The position numbers and the translations under genes were made by a program. Of a stretch of DNA of 64,000 nt, positions 30,279-38,645 are shown piece by piece. Position 1 is the stretch's first letter. Each line of letters opens with the position of its first letter. Source of the DNA: Rhizobium sp. AQ_MP (lineage in GTDB: Bacteria > Pseudomonadota > Alphaproteobacteria > Rhizobiales > Rhizobiaceae). Below the pieces are notes generated by a model that saw nothing but the letters and a program-made list of their open reading frames with translations, was not told where the DNA came from and did no database searches. The DNA lies in contig NZ_JACJVI010000008.1 of assembly GCF_014237835.1 (NCBI RefSeq), positions 62,001-126,000 on the forward strand, read 5' to 3'.

Positions 30279-31052
30279 ATGGCTGAAGCCAATTCCGCTA
30301 AGAAGACCGTGTCGGGCACCGACGTTGCGGTCGAACTGATCAACATGAACAAGTGGTACGGTGACTTTCACGTGCTGCGCGACATCAACCTCAAGGTCAT
30401 GAAAGGCGAGCGCATCGTCGTGGCCGGGCCGTCCGGCTCGGGCAAGTCCACCATGATCCGCTGCATCAACCGTCTTGAGGAGCATCAGACCGGCAACATC
30501 ATCGTCGATAATATCGAACTGACGAATGACCTGAAGAAGATCGACGAAGTGCGCCGCGAAGTCGGCATGGTGTTCCAGCACTTCAACCTCTTCCCGCATC
30601 TGACGATCCTTGAAAACTGCACGCTTGCCCCGATCTGGGTGCGCAAGATGCCGAAGAAGGATGCCGAGGAAATCGCGATGCACTTCCTGAAGCGCGTCAA
30701 GATCCCGGAACAGGCCAACAAGTATCCCGGCCAGCTTTCGGGTGGTCAGCAGCAGCGCGTGGCGATTGCCCGCGCGCTCTGCATGAAGCCGAAGATCATG
30801 CTGTTCGACGAACCGACCTCGGCGCTCGACCCCGAGATGGTCAAAGAAGTGCTCGACACCATGGTCGGTCTTGCCGAGGAAGGCATGACCATGATCTGTG
30901 TCACGCATGAAATGGGCTTTGCCCGTCAGGTCGCCGACCGCGTCATCTTCATGGACCAGGGCCAGATCGTCGAGCAGAACGCGCCGGCAGAGTTCTTCGA
31001 CAATCCGCAGCACGAACGCACCAAGCTCTTCCTCAGCCAGATCCTGCACTAA
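30279..31052 (+). CDS. aapP: General L-amino acid ABC transporter, ATP-binding protein
   Basis: AapP is the ATPase that drives the transporter. The 257-residue protein has Walker [10 protein letters not shown], the Q-loop FQHFNLFPH, signature [15 protein letters not shown], Walker [16 protein letters not shown], and the His switch CVTHEMGFA. It has the general polar amino acid transport ATPase length. It is the last gene of aapJQMP and is followed by a strong bidirectional terminator. Confidence 0.96.
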   Translation: MAEANSAKKTVSGTDVAVELINMNKWYGDFHVLRDINLKVMKGERIVVAGPSGSGKSTMIRCINRLEEHQTGNIIVDNIELTNDLKKIDEVRREVGMVFQHFNLFPHLTILENCTLAPIWVRKMPKKDAEEIAMHFLKRVKIPEQANKYPGQLSGGQQQRVAIARALCMKPKIMLFDEPTSALDPEMVKEVLDTMVGLAEEGMTMICVTHEMGFARQVADRVIFMDQGQIVEQNAPAEFFDNPQHERTKLFLSQILH

Positions 31053-31078
31053 GCCGCGTCAGGCTGACAGGCGCCATG

Positions 31079-31110
31079 AAGAGCCCGCCGCGACAACGCG
31101 GCGGGCTCTT
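31079..31110. terminator. Bidirectional terminator after aapP
   Basis: A 14-base-pair stem (AAGAGCCCGCCGCG and its complement) with an ACAA loop ends in TTTCAG on the plus strand, and the 5' arm provides an A-run for the minus strand. It lies between the convergent aapP and the nuclease-like gene, so it can serve both. Confidence 0.85.
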
Positions 31111-31132
31111 TCAGTTTGTCCGGAAACTGTCG

Positions 31133-31864
31133 TCAGGGGCACCAGCTCTGCTGGCGGGCCATGCGTGGCTTGGCAAGCCCTTCGGACACCAGGATCGAGC
31201 CCAGCGAACGACCATTGCGGGTCGCAACCCGCATCACGCCCGGCGCATTGCTTGAGGCCTCAGCCTTCAGCGTTTCGAGATCGAAGCGTCCGGAACTCAG
31301 AAGATCCTTCAGCCGCACCTTGGCGGCGAAGCCCCGATCCCGCTCCTGCTGGCAGGCAGCGCCTTCGGTGCGCGGGGCGGCAATATCCGCCAGCACGATC
31401 CTGGTTTTCCGGTACCAGAAGGTGTCACCGCTCATGACGCAATTATCGAGGCCGGAGGTGCCGCAGAAATAGAACTTTCCGGAGAAGTTCTCGCCTGTAA
31501 GCCCGGCCGTCTCGGTCACCGCCGCGGCTGGCCGGGAGGCTGGGAAGGCTGCCTTGGCGATGCCGACATCGGCCGGGGGCACCGGTGCCTTGGCCGTCTG
31601 TGCTGGCGGCCGGCTCTGTGCCGGCTGTGCTTTTTCGCGCTCAGGCTTTGCCTTGTGCTGGGTTTCCTGCGCTGTGATGCGCTCACGCGGCAAAAGGGGA
31701 GCGAGTTCCTTGAGGACCACGGCGCGGTTGTCATACAGCGCGATACTGCAGGCCACGAGGGCGAGCACGACCAGCCAGGACGTCATGCCCTGACCGCCGG
31801 AAGACCGGCTCGACTTGCGGCGTTTGGTGGGGGCGCGGCGGGAAGAAGCGGTGCGACTGGACAT
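31133..31864 (-). CDS. Membrane-anchored thermonuclease-like (SNase fold) protein
   Basis: A 243-residue protein with a basic N-terminus (1-28), one membrane helix (about 28-47, SWLVVLALVACSIALY), a Pro/Ala/Gln-rich linker (about 60-125) and a C-terminal staphylococcal-nuclease-like domain. Core motifs are VMSGDTFWY and RIVLADIAAPRTEG. The catalytic Glu of SNase would sit in the IDAPE position, which here reads IAAPR, so activity is doubtful. The ATG at 31864 has GAGAGG 6 bases upstream. It is probably exposed to the periplasm. Confidence 0.75.
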   Translation of the reverse strand: MSSRTASSRRAPTKRRKSSRSSGGQGMTSWLVVLALVACSIALYDNRAVVLKELAPLLPRERITAQETQHKAKPEREKAQPAQSRPPAQTAKAPVPPADVGIAKAAFPASRPAAAVTETAGLTGENFSGKFYFCGTSGLDNCVMSGDTFWYRKTRIVLADIAAPRTEGAACQQERDRGFAAKVRLKDLLSSGRFDLETLKAEASSNAPGVMRVATRNGRSLGSILVSEGLAKPRMARQQSWCP

Positions 31865-32127
31865 GGTTAACCTCTCGTGAGCGGCATCATGACGCCCAAG
31901 GGTTTCCGAAAGGTTGGCAGGGAGACAGTTTTCAGTGTATGCCGCTGCGGCCCTGCCATGATCCACATGAGATAGGCCGGGAGAGCTCCCCCGGCCTAGA
32001 GAAGCCGCACGTCGCCAGCCATGGGGAAGCCGCCTCTTTGGTGACCGATCTACGTCGTGGCGCAGGCCCGGCCTTGCGGCGCGTCAAACACGGTATATGG
32101 GGGTTATCAGCTGTAAGATCAAAAGAA

Positions 32128-32204
32128 TGGCGATCCCTGTAGGGCTCGAACCTACGACCTAGTGCTTAGAAGGCACTTGCTCTATCCAGCTGAGCTAAGG
32201 GACC
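32128..32204 (-). tRNA. tRNA-Arg(TCT)
   Basis: A 77-base cloverleaf with encoded CCA. The acceptor GGTCCCT pairs with AGGGATC (one G-U). The anticodon loop CTTCTAA gives TCT, and the T-loop has GGTTCGAGC. A T-run (TTCTTTTG) follows the 3' end on the minus strand and probably terminates transcription. Confidence 0.96.
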
Positions 32205-32237
32205 GTCTTTGCGCCGCGTGAGGCGGCGAGAACAGGA

Positions 32238-32543
32238 TCAGTGCGTCCAGGGCTGCAGGCGATTGTAGCGGAAGTTGTCGGTGTAGGAGACAACCTGGCG
32301 CTTGGCTTCCTTCGGCAGGATCACGCGGTACTCGATGCCCTCGCGCTTCGCATAGGCTTCGGCCTGCTCAAGCGTTTCGAAGGTGAGCTTGACCTGCTGG
32401 CGGGTGTCGCCCGAGGTGGTGTAGCCCATCATCGGGTCGATCTTGCGCGGCGCGGACTGGTCGAATTCCAGGACCCAGAGATGAGTCTTTGCCTTGCCGG
32501 ACTGCATGGCGGTTTTCGCGGGGCGGTAGATCTTCGCAGACAT
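32238..32543 (-). CDS. Complex I accessory subunit NDUFS4-like protein (ETC complex I subunit)
   Basis: A 101-residue protein of the ETC complex I subunit conserved region (NDUFS4/18 kDa) family. Blocks are IYRPAKTAMQSGKAKTHLW, WVLEFDQSAPRKIDPMMGYT and SGDTRQQVKLTFETLEQAEA, then YAKREGIEYRV. This family is an alphaproteobacterial and mitochondrial accessory subunit of NADH:ubiquinone oxidoreductase. It is encoded alone between two tRNA genes, away from any nuo gene. An ATG three codons upstream (32552) cannot be excluded. Confidence 0.88.
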   Translation of the reverse strand: MSAKIYRPAKTAMQSGKAKTHLWVLEFDQSAPRKIDPMMGYTTSGDTRQQVKLTFETLEQAEAYAKREGIEYRVILPKEAKRQVVSYTDNFRYNRLQPWTH

Positions 32544-32623
32544 GGGTCTCATCCATCTCCAAGACTTCGCGGCATGATCTGCCGCACATTTCCGGGCCGC
32601 CGCATGCGGTGGCCTTTGATTGC

Positions 32624-32700
<77 letters not shown>

Positions 32701-32806
32701 TTCCAGCAATGCTGCCGGAATACACGGTTCACCCTGCCCCCGCAACAGTAAAAAAGCGGTTTTCCGGGCGCTGATTTTTCAGGCGAAAGCGGCGTACTCG
32801 GCGACA

Positions 32807-33283
32807 TCAGCGGGGAAGGTCGAGCGGTAGAACGAGCCGAGCGGTCTTGTCGAGGCCGAGTTCTGCCGCGTGGCCGCCACGGATCTCCAGCACGTAACGA
32901 ACCGGTTCCCCCGATGCCACGATCGATTCGGAGAGAGGCGTGGTCCGCTCGGCGATGCGGACGATCCGCCCTGTCTCATCGATGAAGATCATGTCGAGCG
33001 ATTCGGGCGTGTTGGCCATCCACATGGTGACCATGCGGGTTTCGCCGAAATCGAAAAGCATTCCCGTGCGATCCGGCAGCGCCGGACGCTCCATCAGGCC
33101 CCTCGCCCGCTGCTCCGCCGTCAGCGCCCATTCGACATCGAAGGTGATCCGCTCGCCGCCCTTCGTCTCGAACACGAGCTGGCCACGCTGAAAGCTTACC
33201 TCGGCTGCAGCGATCGACGGCAGCGACAAAAACAGAAAAAGCGCCGCAAGGGCGCCTTTCATAACATTCGCGATGCCACGCAT
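32807..33283 (-). CDS. DUF192 family periplasmic protein
   Basis: A 158-residue protein with a signal peptide (about 1-27, ending IAAAE). The DUF192 (UPF0127) core follows: RGLMERPALPDRTGMLFDF, MWMANTPESLDMIFID and VLEIRGGHAAELGL. The biochemical role of the family is unknown. It starts 4 bases after the stop of the double cold-shock gene and is probably cotranscribed with it. A later in-frame ATG (33262) would shorten the signal peptide. Confidence 0.85.
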   Translation of the reverse strand: MRGIANVMKGALAALFLFLSLPSIAAAEVSFQRGQLVFETKGGERITFDVEWALTAEQRARGLMERPALPDRTGMLFDFGETRMVTMWMANTPESLDMIFIDETGRIVRIAERTTPLSESIVASGEPVRYVLEIRGGHAAELGLDKTARLVLPLDLPR

Positions 33284-33287
33284 TGGC

Positions 33288-33866
33288 TCAATGCGCCCGT
33301 GCAGCGGGGCCCGGATTGTCCGGGTGGATTTCCGCAGCCATCAGGCCCTTATCGCCAGGCCCGAAGCGGACCAGAACCGTCTGGCCGGGGCGCAGTTCCG
33401 TCAGACCGAAGCGGCGCAGGGTTTCCATATGGACGAAGATGTCTTCCGTGCCTTCGCCGCGTGTCAGGAAGCCGAAGCCCTTGGTGCGATTGAACCATTT
33501 CACCAGTGCCCGCTCGAGACCGCTGGTCGGCGTTACCTGGACATGGGTGCGCACAGGCGGCATCTGCGAGGGGTGGATCGCCGTCGACTGGTCCATGGAG
33601 AGAATGCGGAAAGCCTGATAGCCGCGCTCGCGCTTCTGGATCAGCGCAACGATGCGGGTTCCCTCGAGAATGGTCTGGTAACCGTCCCGACGCAGGCAGG
33701 TTACGTGGAGGAGGACATCCTGCATGCCGTTATCAGGAACGATGAAACCGAAACCCTTCGCGACATCGAACCATTTGACGACGCCGGTGATCTCGATCAG
33801 GTCAACGGCCTCCGAAGACAGTTCCTCGAACTCGCCGAGCCCTTTCGATGAAATCCTGTCCGCCAT
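33288..33866 (-). CDS. Double cold-shock domain protein
   Basis: A 192-residue protein with two CSD nucleic-acid binding domains. Domain 1 (about 26-92) has VVKWFDVAKGFGFIVPD and DVLLHVTCL. Domain 2 (about 118-183) has LVKWFNRTKGFGFLTRG and DIFVHMETLRRFG. Both RNP1-like motifs (KGFGF) and RNP2-like motifs are intact. Typical Csp proteins have one domain of about 70 residues; the tandem form is common in Rhizobiales. It probably acts as an RNA chaperone. It is followed by the DUF192 gene. Confidence 0.9.
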   Translation of the reverse strand: MADRISSKGLGEFEELSSEAVDLIEITGVVKWFDVAKGFGFIVPDNGMQDVLLHVTCLRRDGYQTILEGTRIVALIQKRERGYQAFRILSMDQSTAIHPSQMPPVRTHVQVTPTSGLERALVKWFNRTKGFGFLTRGEGTEDIFVHMETLRRFGLTELRPGQTVLVRFGPGDKGLMAAEIHPDNPGPAARAH

Positions 33867-33995
33867 TTCCCCAAGCCCCTCGAAAACGCGTCACATTGCT
33901 CAGTTAACTGATTCTTGAGATTCAGATTAACATTTGGTCAACGGATCTGCGCAAGCCCTAGTTTTACATTTCACCAATTGCTTTTGCACCACAGC

Positions 33996-34025
33996 CTTGC
34001 TCGAAGCTGACGGCTGTTCCATATC
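33996..34025 (+). promoter_or_regulatory. Candidate promoter of gloA
   Basis: CTTGCT (-35) and CATATC (-10) are 18 bases apart, 24 bases before the gloA start codon region. This matches the alphaproteobacterial CTTG-type housekeeping promoter. The remaining 33867-33995 gap is AT-rich and should hold the cold-shock gene promoter. Confidence 0.5.
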
Positions 34026-34048
34026 GTCCGGGTCAAAGGAGAACACCC

Positions 34049-34489
34049 ATGCGCTACCTACACACCATGGTCCGAGTGAAGGATCTCGAGGCCTCGCTGC
34101 ACTTTTATTGCGAGCTCTTCGGCCTCACCGAAATCCGTCGTTATGAAAATGAGAAGGGCCGTTTCACCCTGGTCTTCCTGACTGCGGAGAAGGATCTCGA
34201 CAAGGCCAAGGCCGATATGTCCCCGTGCCTGGAGCTCACTTACAACTGGGACACGGAAGACTATACGGGCGGCCGCAACTTCGGTCACCTCGCCTATGAG
34301 GTCGACGATATCTATGCGATCTGCCAGAAGCTGATGGACAATGGCGTGACCATCAACCGTCCGCCGCGCGACGGCCACATGGCCTTTGTCCGCTCGCCGG
34401 ATGGCATCTCGATCGAGATCCTGCAGAAGGGCGAGAACCTTGCGCCCGCCGAACCCTGGGCCTCTATGCCGAATACCGGCGCCTGGTAA
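34049..34489 (+). CDS. gloA: Lactoylglutathione lyase (glyoxalase I)
   Basis: GloA converts the methylglyoxal-glutathione hemithioacetal to S-lactoylglutathione. The 146-residue protein has [20 protein letters not shown], the YELTYNW-like block [29 protein letters not shown], and [13 protein letters not shown] with the metal-binding Glu. AAAGGAG lies 7 bases before the ATG. A plausible promoter lies just upstream. Confidence 0.93.
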   Translation: MRYLHTMVRVKDLEASLHFYCELFGLTEIRRYENEKGRFTLVFLTAEKDLDKAKADMSPCLELTYNWDTEDYTGGRNFGHLAYEVDDIYAICQKLMDNGVTINRPPRDGHMAFVRSPDGISIEILQKGENLAPAEPWASMPNTGAW

Positions 34490-34593
34490 GCCGCACCGCT
34501 TCGCGCAAGTTTGCGCGGCTAGTCTCACGATCAGACGAGGGTCGCCCCGGCGGCCCTTTTTCTTGGCCGGCAAGCGACTGACGGAGACTGGAC

Positions 34594-35565
34594 ATGAACC
34601 GAATTTCCCACCCATGCAGGCCATCGCTCGGCATCCTTGCGGTCATGGGGGGCCTCTTTCTCGCATCCTGCCAGACAAGCGCGGACGAGGTGTTGTCTCT
34701 GAACGAGGCAAGTCCGTCGCAAGAGGCTGCGGCCGCCACGGGCAAAAAAGCATTCCGTGATCCCTATGTCGTTGCCGTTTCGGGACAGGTGGCCGACGCG
34801 TCCGGCGCGCTGGCGTCCCAGGTTGAGACAGATCCTCCGCGCTTGAAGCGCCAACCGGTCGCGATTGCAGCGGCCTATTCGGACATCGCCGAACCGCCGC
34901 CGGAAGTGCTGGCCTTGCAGCAGCAGGCGAGCCAGGGACGGCCACAAGCCCCTGACCAAGCCCAGGTGGCAGCCAATCTTGGCGAACTCACCATGCAGCC
35001 GACGACGGTCACGCCGGGGAGCAACAGCCTGTTTTCCGCTGCCCAGAAGACGCAGGCGGCGGCTGCCGTCGATCCCGCAGCCGCGCAGCAGGGTGCCGTG
35101 GCCTCGGCGGAGCAACGCGGAAGCCTGGTCCCCAGCGAGATGCCGACACTGGGTGTCAACGCGGTGCGCAAGAGCCTCTTCAGCCCCTCGCCTGAACAGC
35201 AGATGCTGATGCAGCAAAAGGCGCTTCAGGAACAGGCGCGCGCGTCCGAGGCCTCTTCGCTGCCGCTGACGGAGGAGGCGGCGACCGGCGCCGAAGAACC
35301 GTTGCTGAAGCGGCTTTCCGATCCGCGCCCCAAGCGCAAGATGCTCGCGCTGCGTGAACCTGCCGGCAGCGTGCCTGAGCAGGTCCAACTGACGCCCGAT
35401 CAACTCGCAGCCATGGGCGCCGTGGAGGAGCCTGATCCGGCCGAGCCTCTGCCGGCAGAAGAGCTGGCGGCTGCGGCGAGCGAGAAGAAGAAGGGCTGGC
35501 TTCCCTCCCTGTCGGACCTCTTGAAGGGTGGCAAGAAGAAGCAAGAGGTCGCTACGACACCATGA
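34594..35565 (+). CDS. Low-complexity lipoprotein, unknown function
   Basis: A 323-residue protein with a lipoprotein signal (lipobox LASC, Cys about residue 26). The mature part is rich in Ala, Gln, Pro and Glu with little predicted globular structure; notable stretches are ANLGELTMQPTTVTPGSNSL and FSPSPEQQMLMQQKALQEQA. The C-terminus is Lys-rich (SEKKKGWLPSLSDLLKGGKKK). GGAG precedes the ATG. I do not recognise a characterised family. It is probably anchored in the outer or inner membrane leaflet facing the periplasm. Confidence 0.7.
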   Translation: MNRISHPCRPSLGILAVMGGLFLASCQTSADEVLSLNEASPSQEAAAATGKKAFRDPYVVAVSGQVADASGALASQVETDPPRLKRQPVAIAAAYSDIAEPPPEVLALQQQASQGRPQAPDQAQVAANLGELTMQPTTVTPGSNSLFSAAQKTQAAAAVDPAAAQQGAVASAEQRGSLVPSEMPTLGVNAVRKSLFSPSPEQQMLMQQKALQEQARASEASSLPLTEEAATGAEEPLLKRLSDPRPKRKMLALREPAGSVPEQVQLTPDQLAAMGAVEEPDPAEPLPAEELAAAASEKKKGWLPSLSDLLKGGKKKQEVATTP

Positions 35566-35676
35566 CATTGGCCGATGCCAGGAGGTTGCAAGTCTTTCCA
35601 AACGCTGGATTTCCCGGCGTTTGTGCATGTGACCGAAGACGCTGTCACCAATTTTGCATGAAAGCTCAAAAAGCCG

Positions 35677-35706
35677 CTTGCGGACTGGGAACAGCCTGAC
35701 TATAAG
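35677..35706 (+). promoter_or_regulatory. Promoter of tRNA-Glu copy 1
   Basis: CTTGCG (-35) and TATAAG (-10) are 18 bases apart, and the tRNA begins 17 bases after the -10. The same arrangement precedes copies 2 and 3, which supports it. Confidence 0.65.
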
Positions 35707-35723
35707 GGCGCCACGAAGCAGAC

Positions 35724-35798
35724 GCGCCCTTCGTCTATCGGTTAGGACACCAGATTTTCATTCTGGGAAGAGGGGTTCGACTCCCCTAGGGCGTGCCA
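35724..35798 (+). tRNA. tRNA-Glu(TTC), copy 1
   Basis: A 75-base cloverleaf with encoded CCA. The acceptor GCGCCCT pairs with AGGGCGT (G1-U72 wobble). The anticodon loop TTTTCAT gives TTC. The T-arm is GGGGTTCGACTCCCC. It is identical to copies 2 and 3. Confidence 0.96.
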
Positions 35799-35919
35799 CT
35801 TCGTTGCCATTTTCCCCGACATGTCAGAGACTTAGACTTCCGCTGCCCTGGACAAAAAGCAGTGCCGTTTCGCGCGCAAGGCGGCTTAATTTTTTCTCCT
35901 GAAGATCGTCAAATTTCTG

Positions 35920-35949
35920 CTTGCGGTCATTCGGGTGCCTGACTATAAG
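35920..35949 (+). promoter_or_regulatory. Promoter of tRNA-Glu copy 2
   Basis: CTTGCG (-35, 35920-35925) and TATAAG (-10, 35944-35949) are 18 bases apart, matching copy 1. The flank TGACTATAAGGGCGCCAC is repeated almost exactly. Confidence 0.65.
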
Positions 35950-35967
35950 GGCGCCACCGAAGCGCAC

Positions 35968-36042
35968 GCGCCCTTCGTCTATCGGTTAGGACACCAGATT
36001 TTCATTCTGGGAAGAGGGGTTCGACTCCCCTAGGGCGTGCCA
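35968..36042 (+). tRNA. tRNA-Glu(TTC), copy 2
   Basis: The sequence is identical to copy 1, and it begins 244 bases after it. The spacer between copies 1 and 2 (about 169 bases) differs in sequence from that between copies 2 and 3. Confidence 0.96.
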
Positions 36043-36164
36043 CTTCGACCTCCCCCATACAATCGAGAACCTGTGGACGGAAAAGCGCCAAGTGCTTGTT
36101 TGCGCTTGCGATCCCGCCCGGTGCCGTACCTGTGGAAAAAGTTGCCTGAGGCAGCCTCTGGCCT

Positions 36165-36194
36165 CTTGCACTTGAGCCAAGTTCCGGCCATAAG
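36165..36194 (+). promoter_or_regulatory. Promoter of tRNA-Glu copy 3
   Basis: CTTGCA (-35, 36165-36170) and CATAAG (-10, 36189-36194) are 18 bases apart. The element is slightly diverged from those of copies 1 and 2 but keeps the spacing and the conserved GGCGCCACC downstream. Confidence 0.55.
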
Positions 36195-36212
36195 GGCGCC
36201 ACCGAAGCGCAC

Positions 36213-36287
36213 GCGCCCTTCGTCTATCGGTTAGGACACCAGATTTTCATTCTGGGAAGAGGGGTTCGACTCCCCTAGGGCGTGCCA
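36213..36287 (+). tRNA. tRNA-Glu(TTC), copy 3
   Basis: The sequence is identical to copies 1 and 2, beginning 245 bases after copy 2. Shortly downstream is a short ATCAG microrepeat (36304-36320) and then the convergent end of recJ. Confidence 0.96.
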
Positions 36288-36327
36288 CTTCGATCTCCCC
36301 GACATCAGATCAGATCAGATCGGCGCC

Positions 36328-38133
36328 TCACGGCGCCTTTGCGGCGTCCATGACGCGGAACTGCACGCGCCTGTTTCCCTGCCAGTGGTCGGCGCTCAGC
36401 GTGCCGGCAACATGCACCTGATTGCCGCGATTGTTCATCAGAAAATGGCCGAGATCGGTTTCGGCGGCGCGAAAGGCGATTCCATCCAGGCGACTGCCGT
36501 CCATGCCTTCGAGGGTGATCTTGATGTGAGTCGTGCCGACGGGACGAGCGTCCTTGAGCCGATGCAGCGGCACGGCAAAGATCGGCTGCGGATGGCCCGA
36601 GCCGTAAGGGCCAGCCGCTTCCAGCTGGTCGACCAATGCCAGCGTCGCGCCCGATGCACCGATCGCGCCATCGATCTTCAGTGTCTGGTTTGCCGCGAGC
36701 GCCGAGACCTGTGCGGAAGCCTGCTCCTCGAAGAAGCTGCGCAGGCGGCCGAGATTGGCGCGCTCCACGGTCAGGCCGGCCGCCATGGCGTGGCCGCCAC
36801 CCTTCACCAGCAGGCCCTCGTCCACCGCGGCGCGCACCATGCGGCCCATGTCGAAGTCGTTGATCGAACGCCCCGACCCGGTGCCCTTGCCAAGCGGATC
36901 GAAGGCAATCGCAAAGGCCGGACGCTTGAACTTCTCCTTCAGCCGCGCAGCGAGCAGACCGACGATGCCGGGATGCCAGTTTTCCTTGGCAGTGACGATG
37001 ACAGATGCCTTCTCGCCTGTGCCGTATTCGGCCATGGCTTCGGCTTCGGCCTCCGCCAGCATGATGGCTTCCATCGCCTGGCGCTCGCGGTTCAACTCAT
37101 CGAGCTTGGTCGCGATCTGGTCGGCTTCGGCCGCATCGTCAAGCGTCAGCAAACGACTTCCAAGCGCTGCATCGCCGATGCGTCCGCCGGCATTGATTCT
37201 CGGGCCAACGAGGAAGCCGAAATGATAGGGCGTCACGGGACCGCCAATGCCGGCCACGCGCAACAGCGATGCGAGCCCTGCATTGTTCTGGTGGCGTGCG
37301 GCAATCAGGCCCTTGGTGACATAGGCGCGGTTCAGGCCTTTAAGCGGCACGACGTCGCAGACGGTCGCCAGTGCCACGAGATCGAGCCAGGCGAGCAGGT
37401 CCAGCGACCGCGCATGCGGATGGCCTGCCTCGCGCAGAACACGCAGCGTCGCCACCAAGACCATGAAGACGACGCCGGCAGCGCAGAGATGCCCCTGCCC
37501 TGACAGATCGTCCTCCCGGTTGGGGTTTACCAGCGCATGGCAGACCGGCATTTCGTGGCCCATCTGGTGGTGGTCAATGACAACGACATCGACACCACGC
37601 CGTTCAGCAGCGCCCAGCGCCTGGATGCTGGTGGAACCGCAGTCGACGGTGATCAGGAGGTTTGCGCCGCGCTCGATCAGCTGGTCGATGGCCGCAGCGT
37701 TCGGGCCATAACCTTCGAAGATGCGGTCCGGGATGTAGATTTCGGCCTCCACGCCGAAATGATGCAGGAAACGGTACATCAGCGCGGATGATGCTGCGCC
37801 ATCCACGTCATAGTCGCCGAAGATGGCGACGCGCTGCTTGCGATCGATCGCTTCGACGATCCGTGCTGCCGCAGCATCGCAATCGGTCAGCTTCGATGGA
37901 TCCGGCATGAGATTGCGGATGGTCGGATCGAGAAAGGCCGGCGCCTCTTCGACACCAACGCCCCGGCCCGCAAGCACGCGGGCGACCAGTTCCGGGATCC
38001 CGTGCAGCTGGCTGATGGCGAGTGCACGGTTCTGGCCCGCCTGATCGGTGCGGGACATCCAGCGCTGGCCACTTGCGGATTGCTCGACGCCGAGGAAGGC
38101 GCGGATAACGGGATCTACCGGTTCGGTCGACAT
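36328..38133 (-). CDS. recJ: Single-stranded-DNA-specific exonuclease RecJ
   Basis: RecJ is the 5'-3' single-strand exonuclease of recombination and mismatch repair. The 601-residue protein has DHH motifs: FGDYDVDGAASSAL (motif I), VDCGSTS, IDHHQMGHEMP (DHH) and a late GGGHAMAAGLTV (DHHA1). The C-terminal OB-like domain ends in KITLEGMDGSRL and the terminal MDAAKAP. The ATG at 38133 is used; a TTG-type extension to 38148 is not supported. The 3' end converges on the tRNA-Glu genes. Confidence 0.95.
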   Translation of the reverse strand: MSTEPVDPVIRAFLGVEQSASGQRWMSRTDQAGQNRALAISQLHGIPELVARVLAGRGVGVEEAPAFLDPTIRNLMPDPSKLTDCDAAAARIVEAIDRKQRVAIFGDYDVDGAASSALMYRFLHHFGVEAEIYIPDRIFEGYGPNAAAIDQLIERGANLLITVDCGSTSIQALGAAERRGVDVVVIDHHQMGHEMPVCHALVNPNREDDLSGQGHLCAAGVVFMVLVATLRVLREAGHPHARSLDLLAWLDLVALATVCDVVPLKGLNRAYVTKGLIAARHQNNAGLASLLRVAGIGGPVTPYHFGFLVGPRINAGGRIGDAALGSRLLTLDDAAEADQIATKLDELNRERQAMEAIMLAEAEAEAMAEYGTGEKASVIVTAKENWHPGIVGLLAARLKEKFKRPAFAIAFDPLGKGTGSGRSINDFDMGRMVRAAVDEGLLVKGGGHAMAAGLTVERANLGRLRSFFEEQASAQVSALAANQTLKIDGAIGASGATLALVDQLEAAGPYGSGHPQPIFAVPLHRLKDARPVGTTHIKITLEGMDGSRLDGIAFRAAETDLGHFLMNNRGNQVHVAGTLSADHWQGNRRVQFRVMDAAKAP

Positions 38134-38272
38134 GACTGCTCTTTGCACGTGTGCAGGCGTTCATGCCAGCACCACAGAATTGGCGGACACTGGGCCGCCC
38201 TGCCCCGTTCTATTATATCGATTGCAGAAAATCACCAGAGATCAGACGGATGCCGCTGCTGCTCGTGGCGCC

Positions 38273-38476
38273 TCAGGCCATGAGCCAGGCGACGAGCGCG
38301 AAGGGTATCGTCATGATGGCCGTGAACACAAAGAGCAGAACCCAATCCGGCTGCGTCTTGACCGCAACATGCTTGGCGGACGCTTCGGCTGACCGACCGC
38401 CGCGTCGTTGATCTGCATCCTCCGGCGTCTCCCCGGCCAGGTCGCCCCAGGGCGTGCTGCTCTCCCCAACTCCCAT
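38273..38476 (-). CDS. Small C-tail-anchored membrane protein, unknown function
   Basis: A 67-residue protein with a polar N-terminal part (1-42) and a C-terminal hydrophobic helix (about 45-67, WVLLFVFTAIMTIPFALVAW). GGGAGGGG lies upstream of the ATG at 38476. No named family recognised. It lies between recJ and hom on the minus strand. Moderate confidence because it is short, but its ribosome site, membrane helix and frame are consistent. Confidence 0.6.
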   Translation of the reverse strand: MGVGESSTPWGDLAGETPEDADQRRGGRSAEASAKHVAVKTQPDWVLLFVFTAIMTIPFALVAWLMA

Positions 38477-38587
38477 CGAAGAGCCCCTCCCCAAGAACCC
38501 GATCGTGGCAGAAGCCTACGCCCGCCTTAGACTTTTGGCGAGAGATCAAACATAGAGTTTTTGCAAATTATCAGATGAATAACGGAA

Positions 38588-38618
38588 AATGGCCATCGCT
38601 TGAACCAGCAACGGCCAT
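38588..38618 (-). terminator. Terminator of hom
   Basis: On the minus strand an ATGGCC/GGCCAT stem with a second inner stem (TTGCT/AGCGA) is followed by TTTTC. It lies 28 bases after the hom stop. Confidence 0.65.
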
Positions 38619-38645
38619 CCGAAACCTTTGAACCCCTGAATTTTC

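Noticed and set aside
35724-36287. The tRNA-Glu triplet as a mobile-element insertion hotspot
   Set aside because: No mobile genes or truncated tRNA copies lie nearby; all three genes are intact.
36304-36320. ATCAG microrepeat after the tRNA-Glu array as an attachment site
   Set aside because: There is no integrase, no second copy of the tRNA end and no island; it is a short chance repeat.
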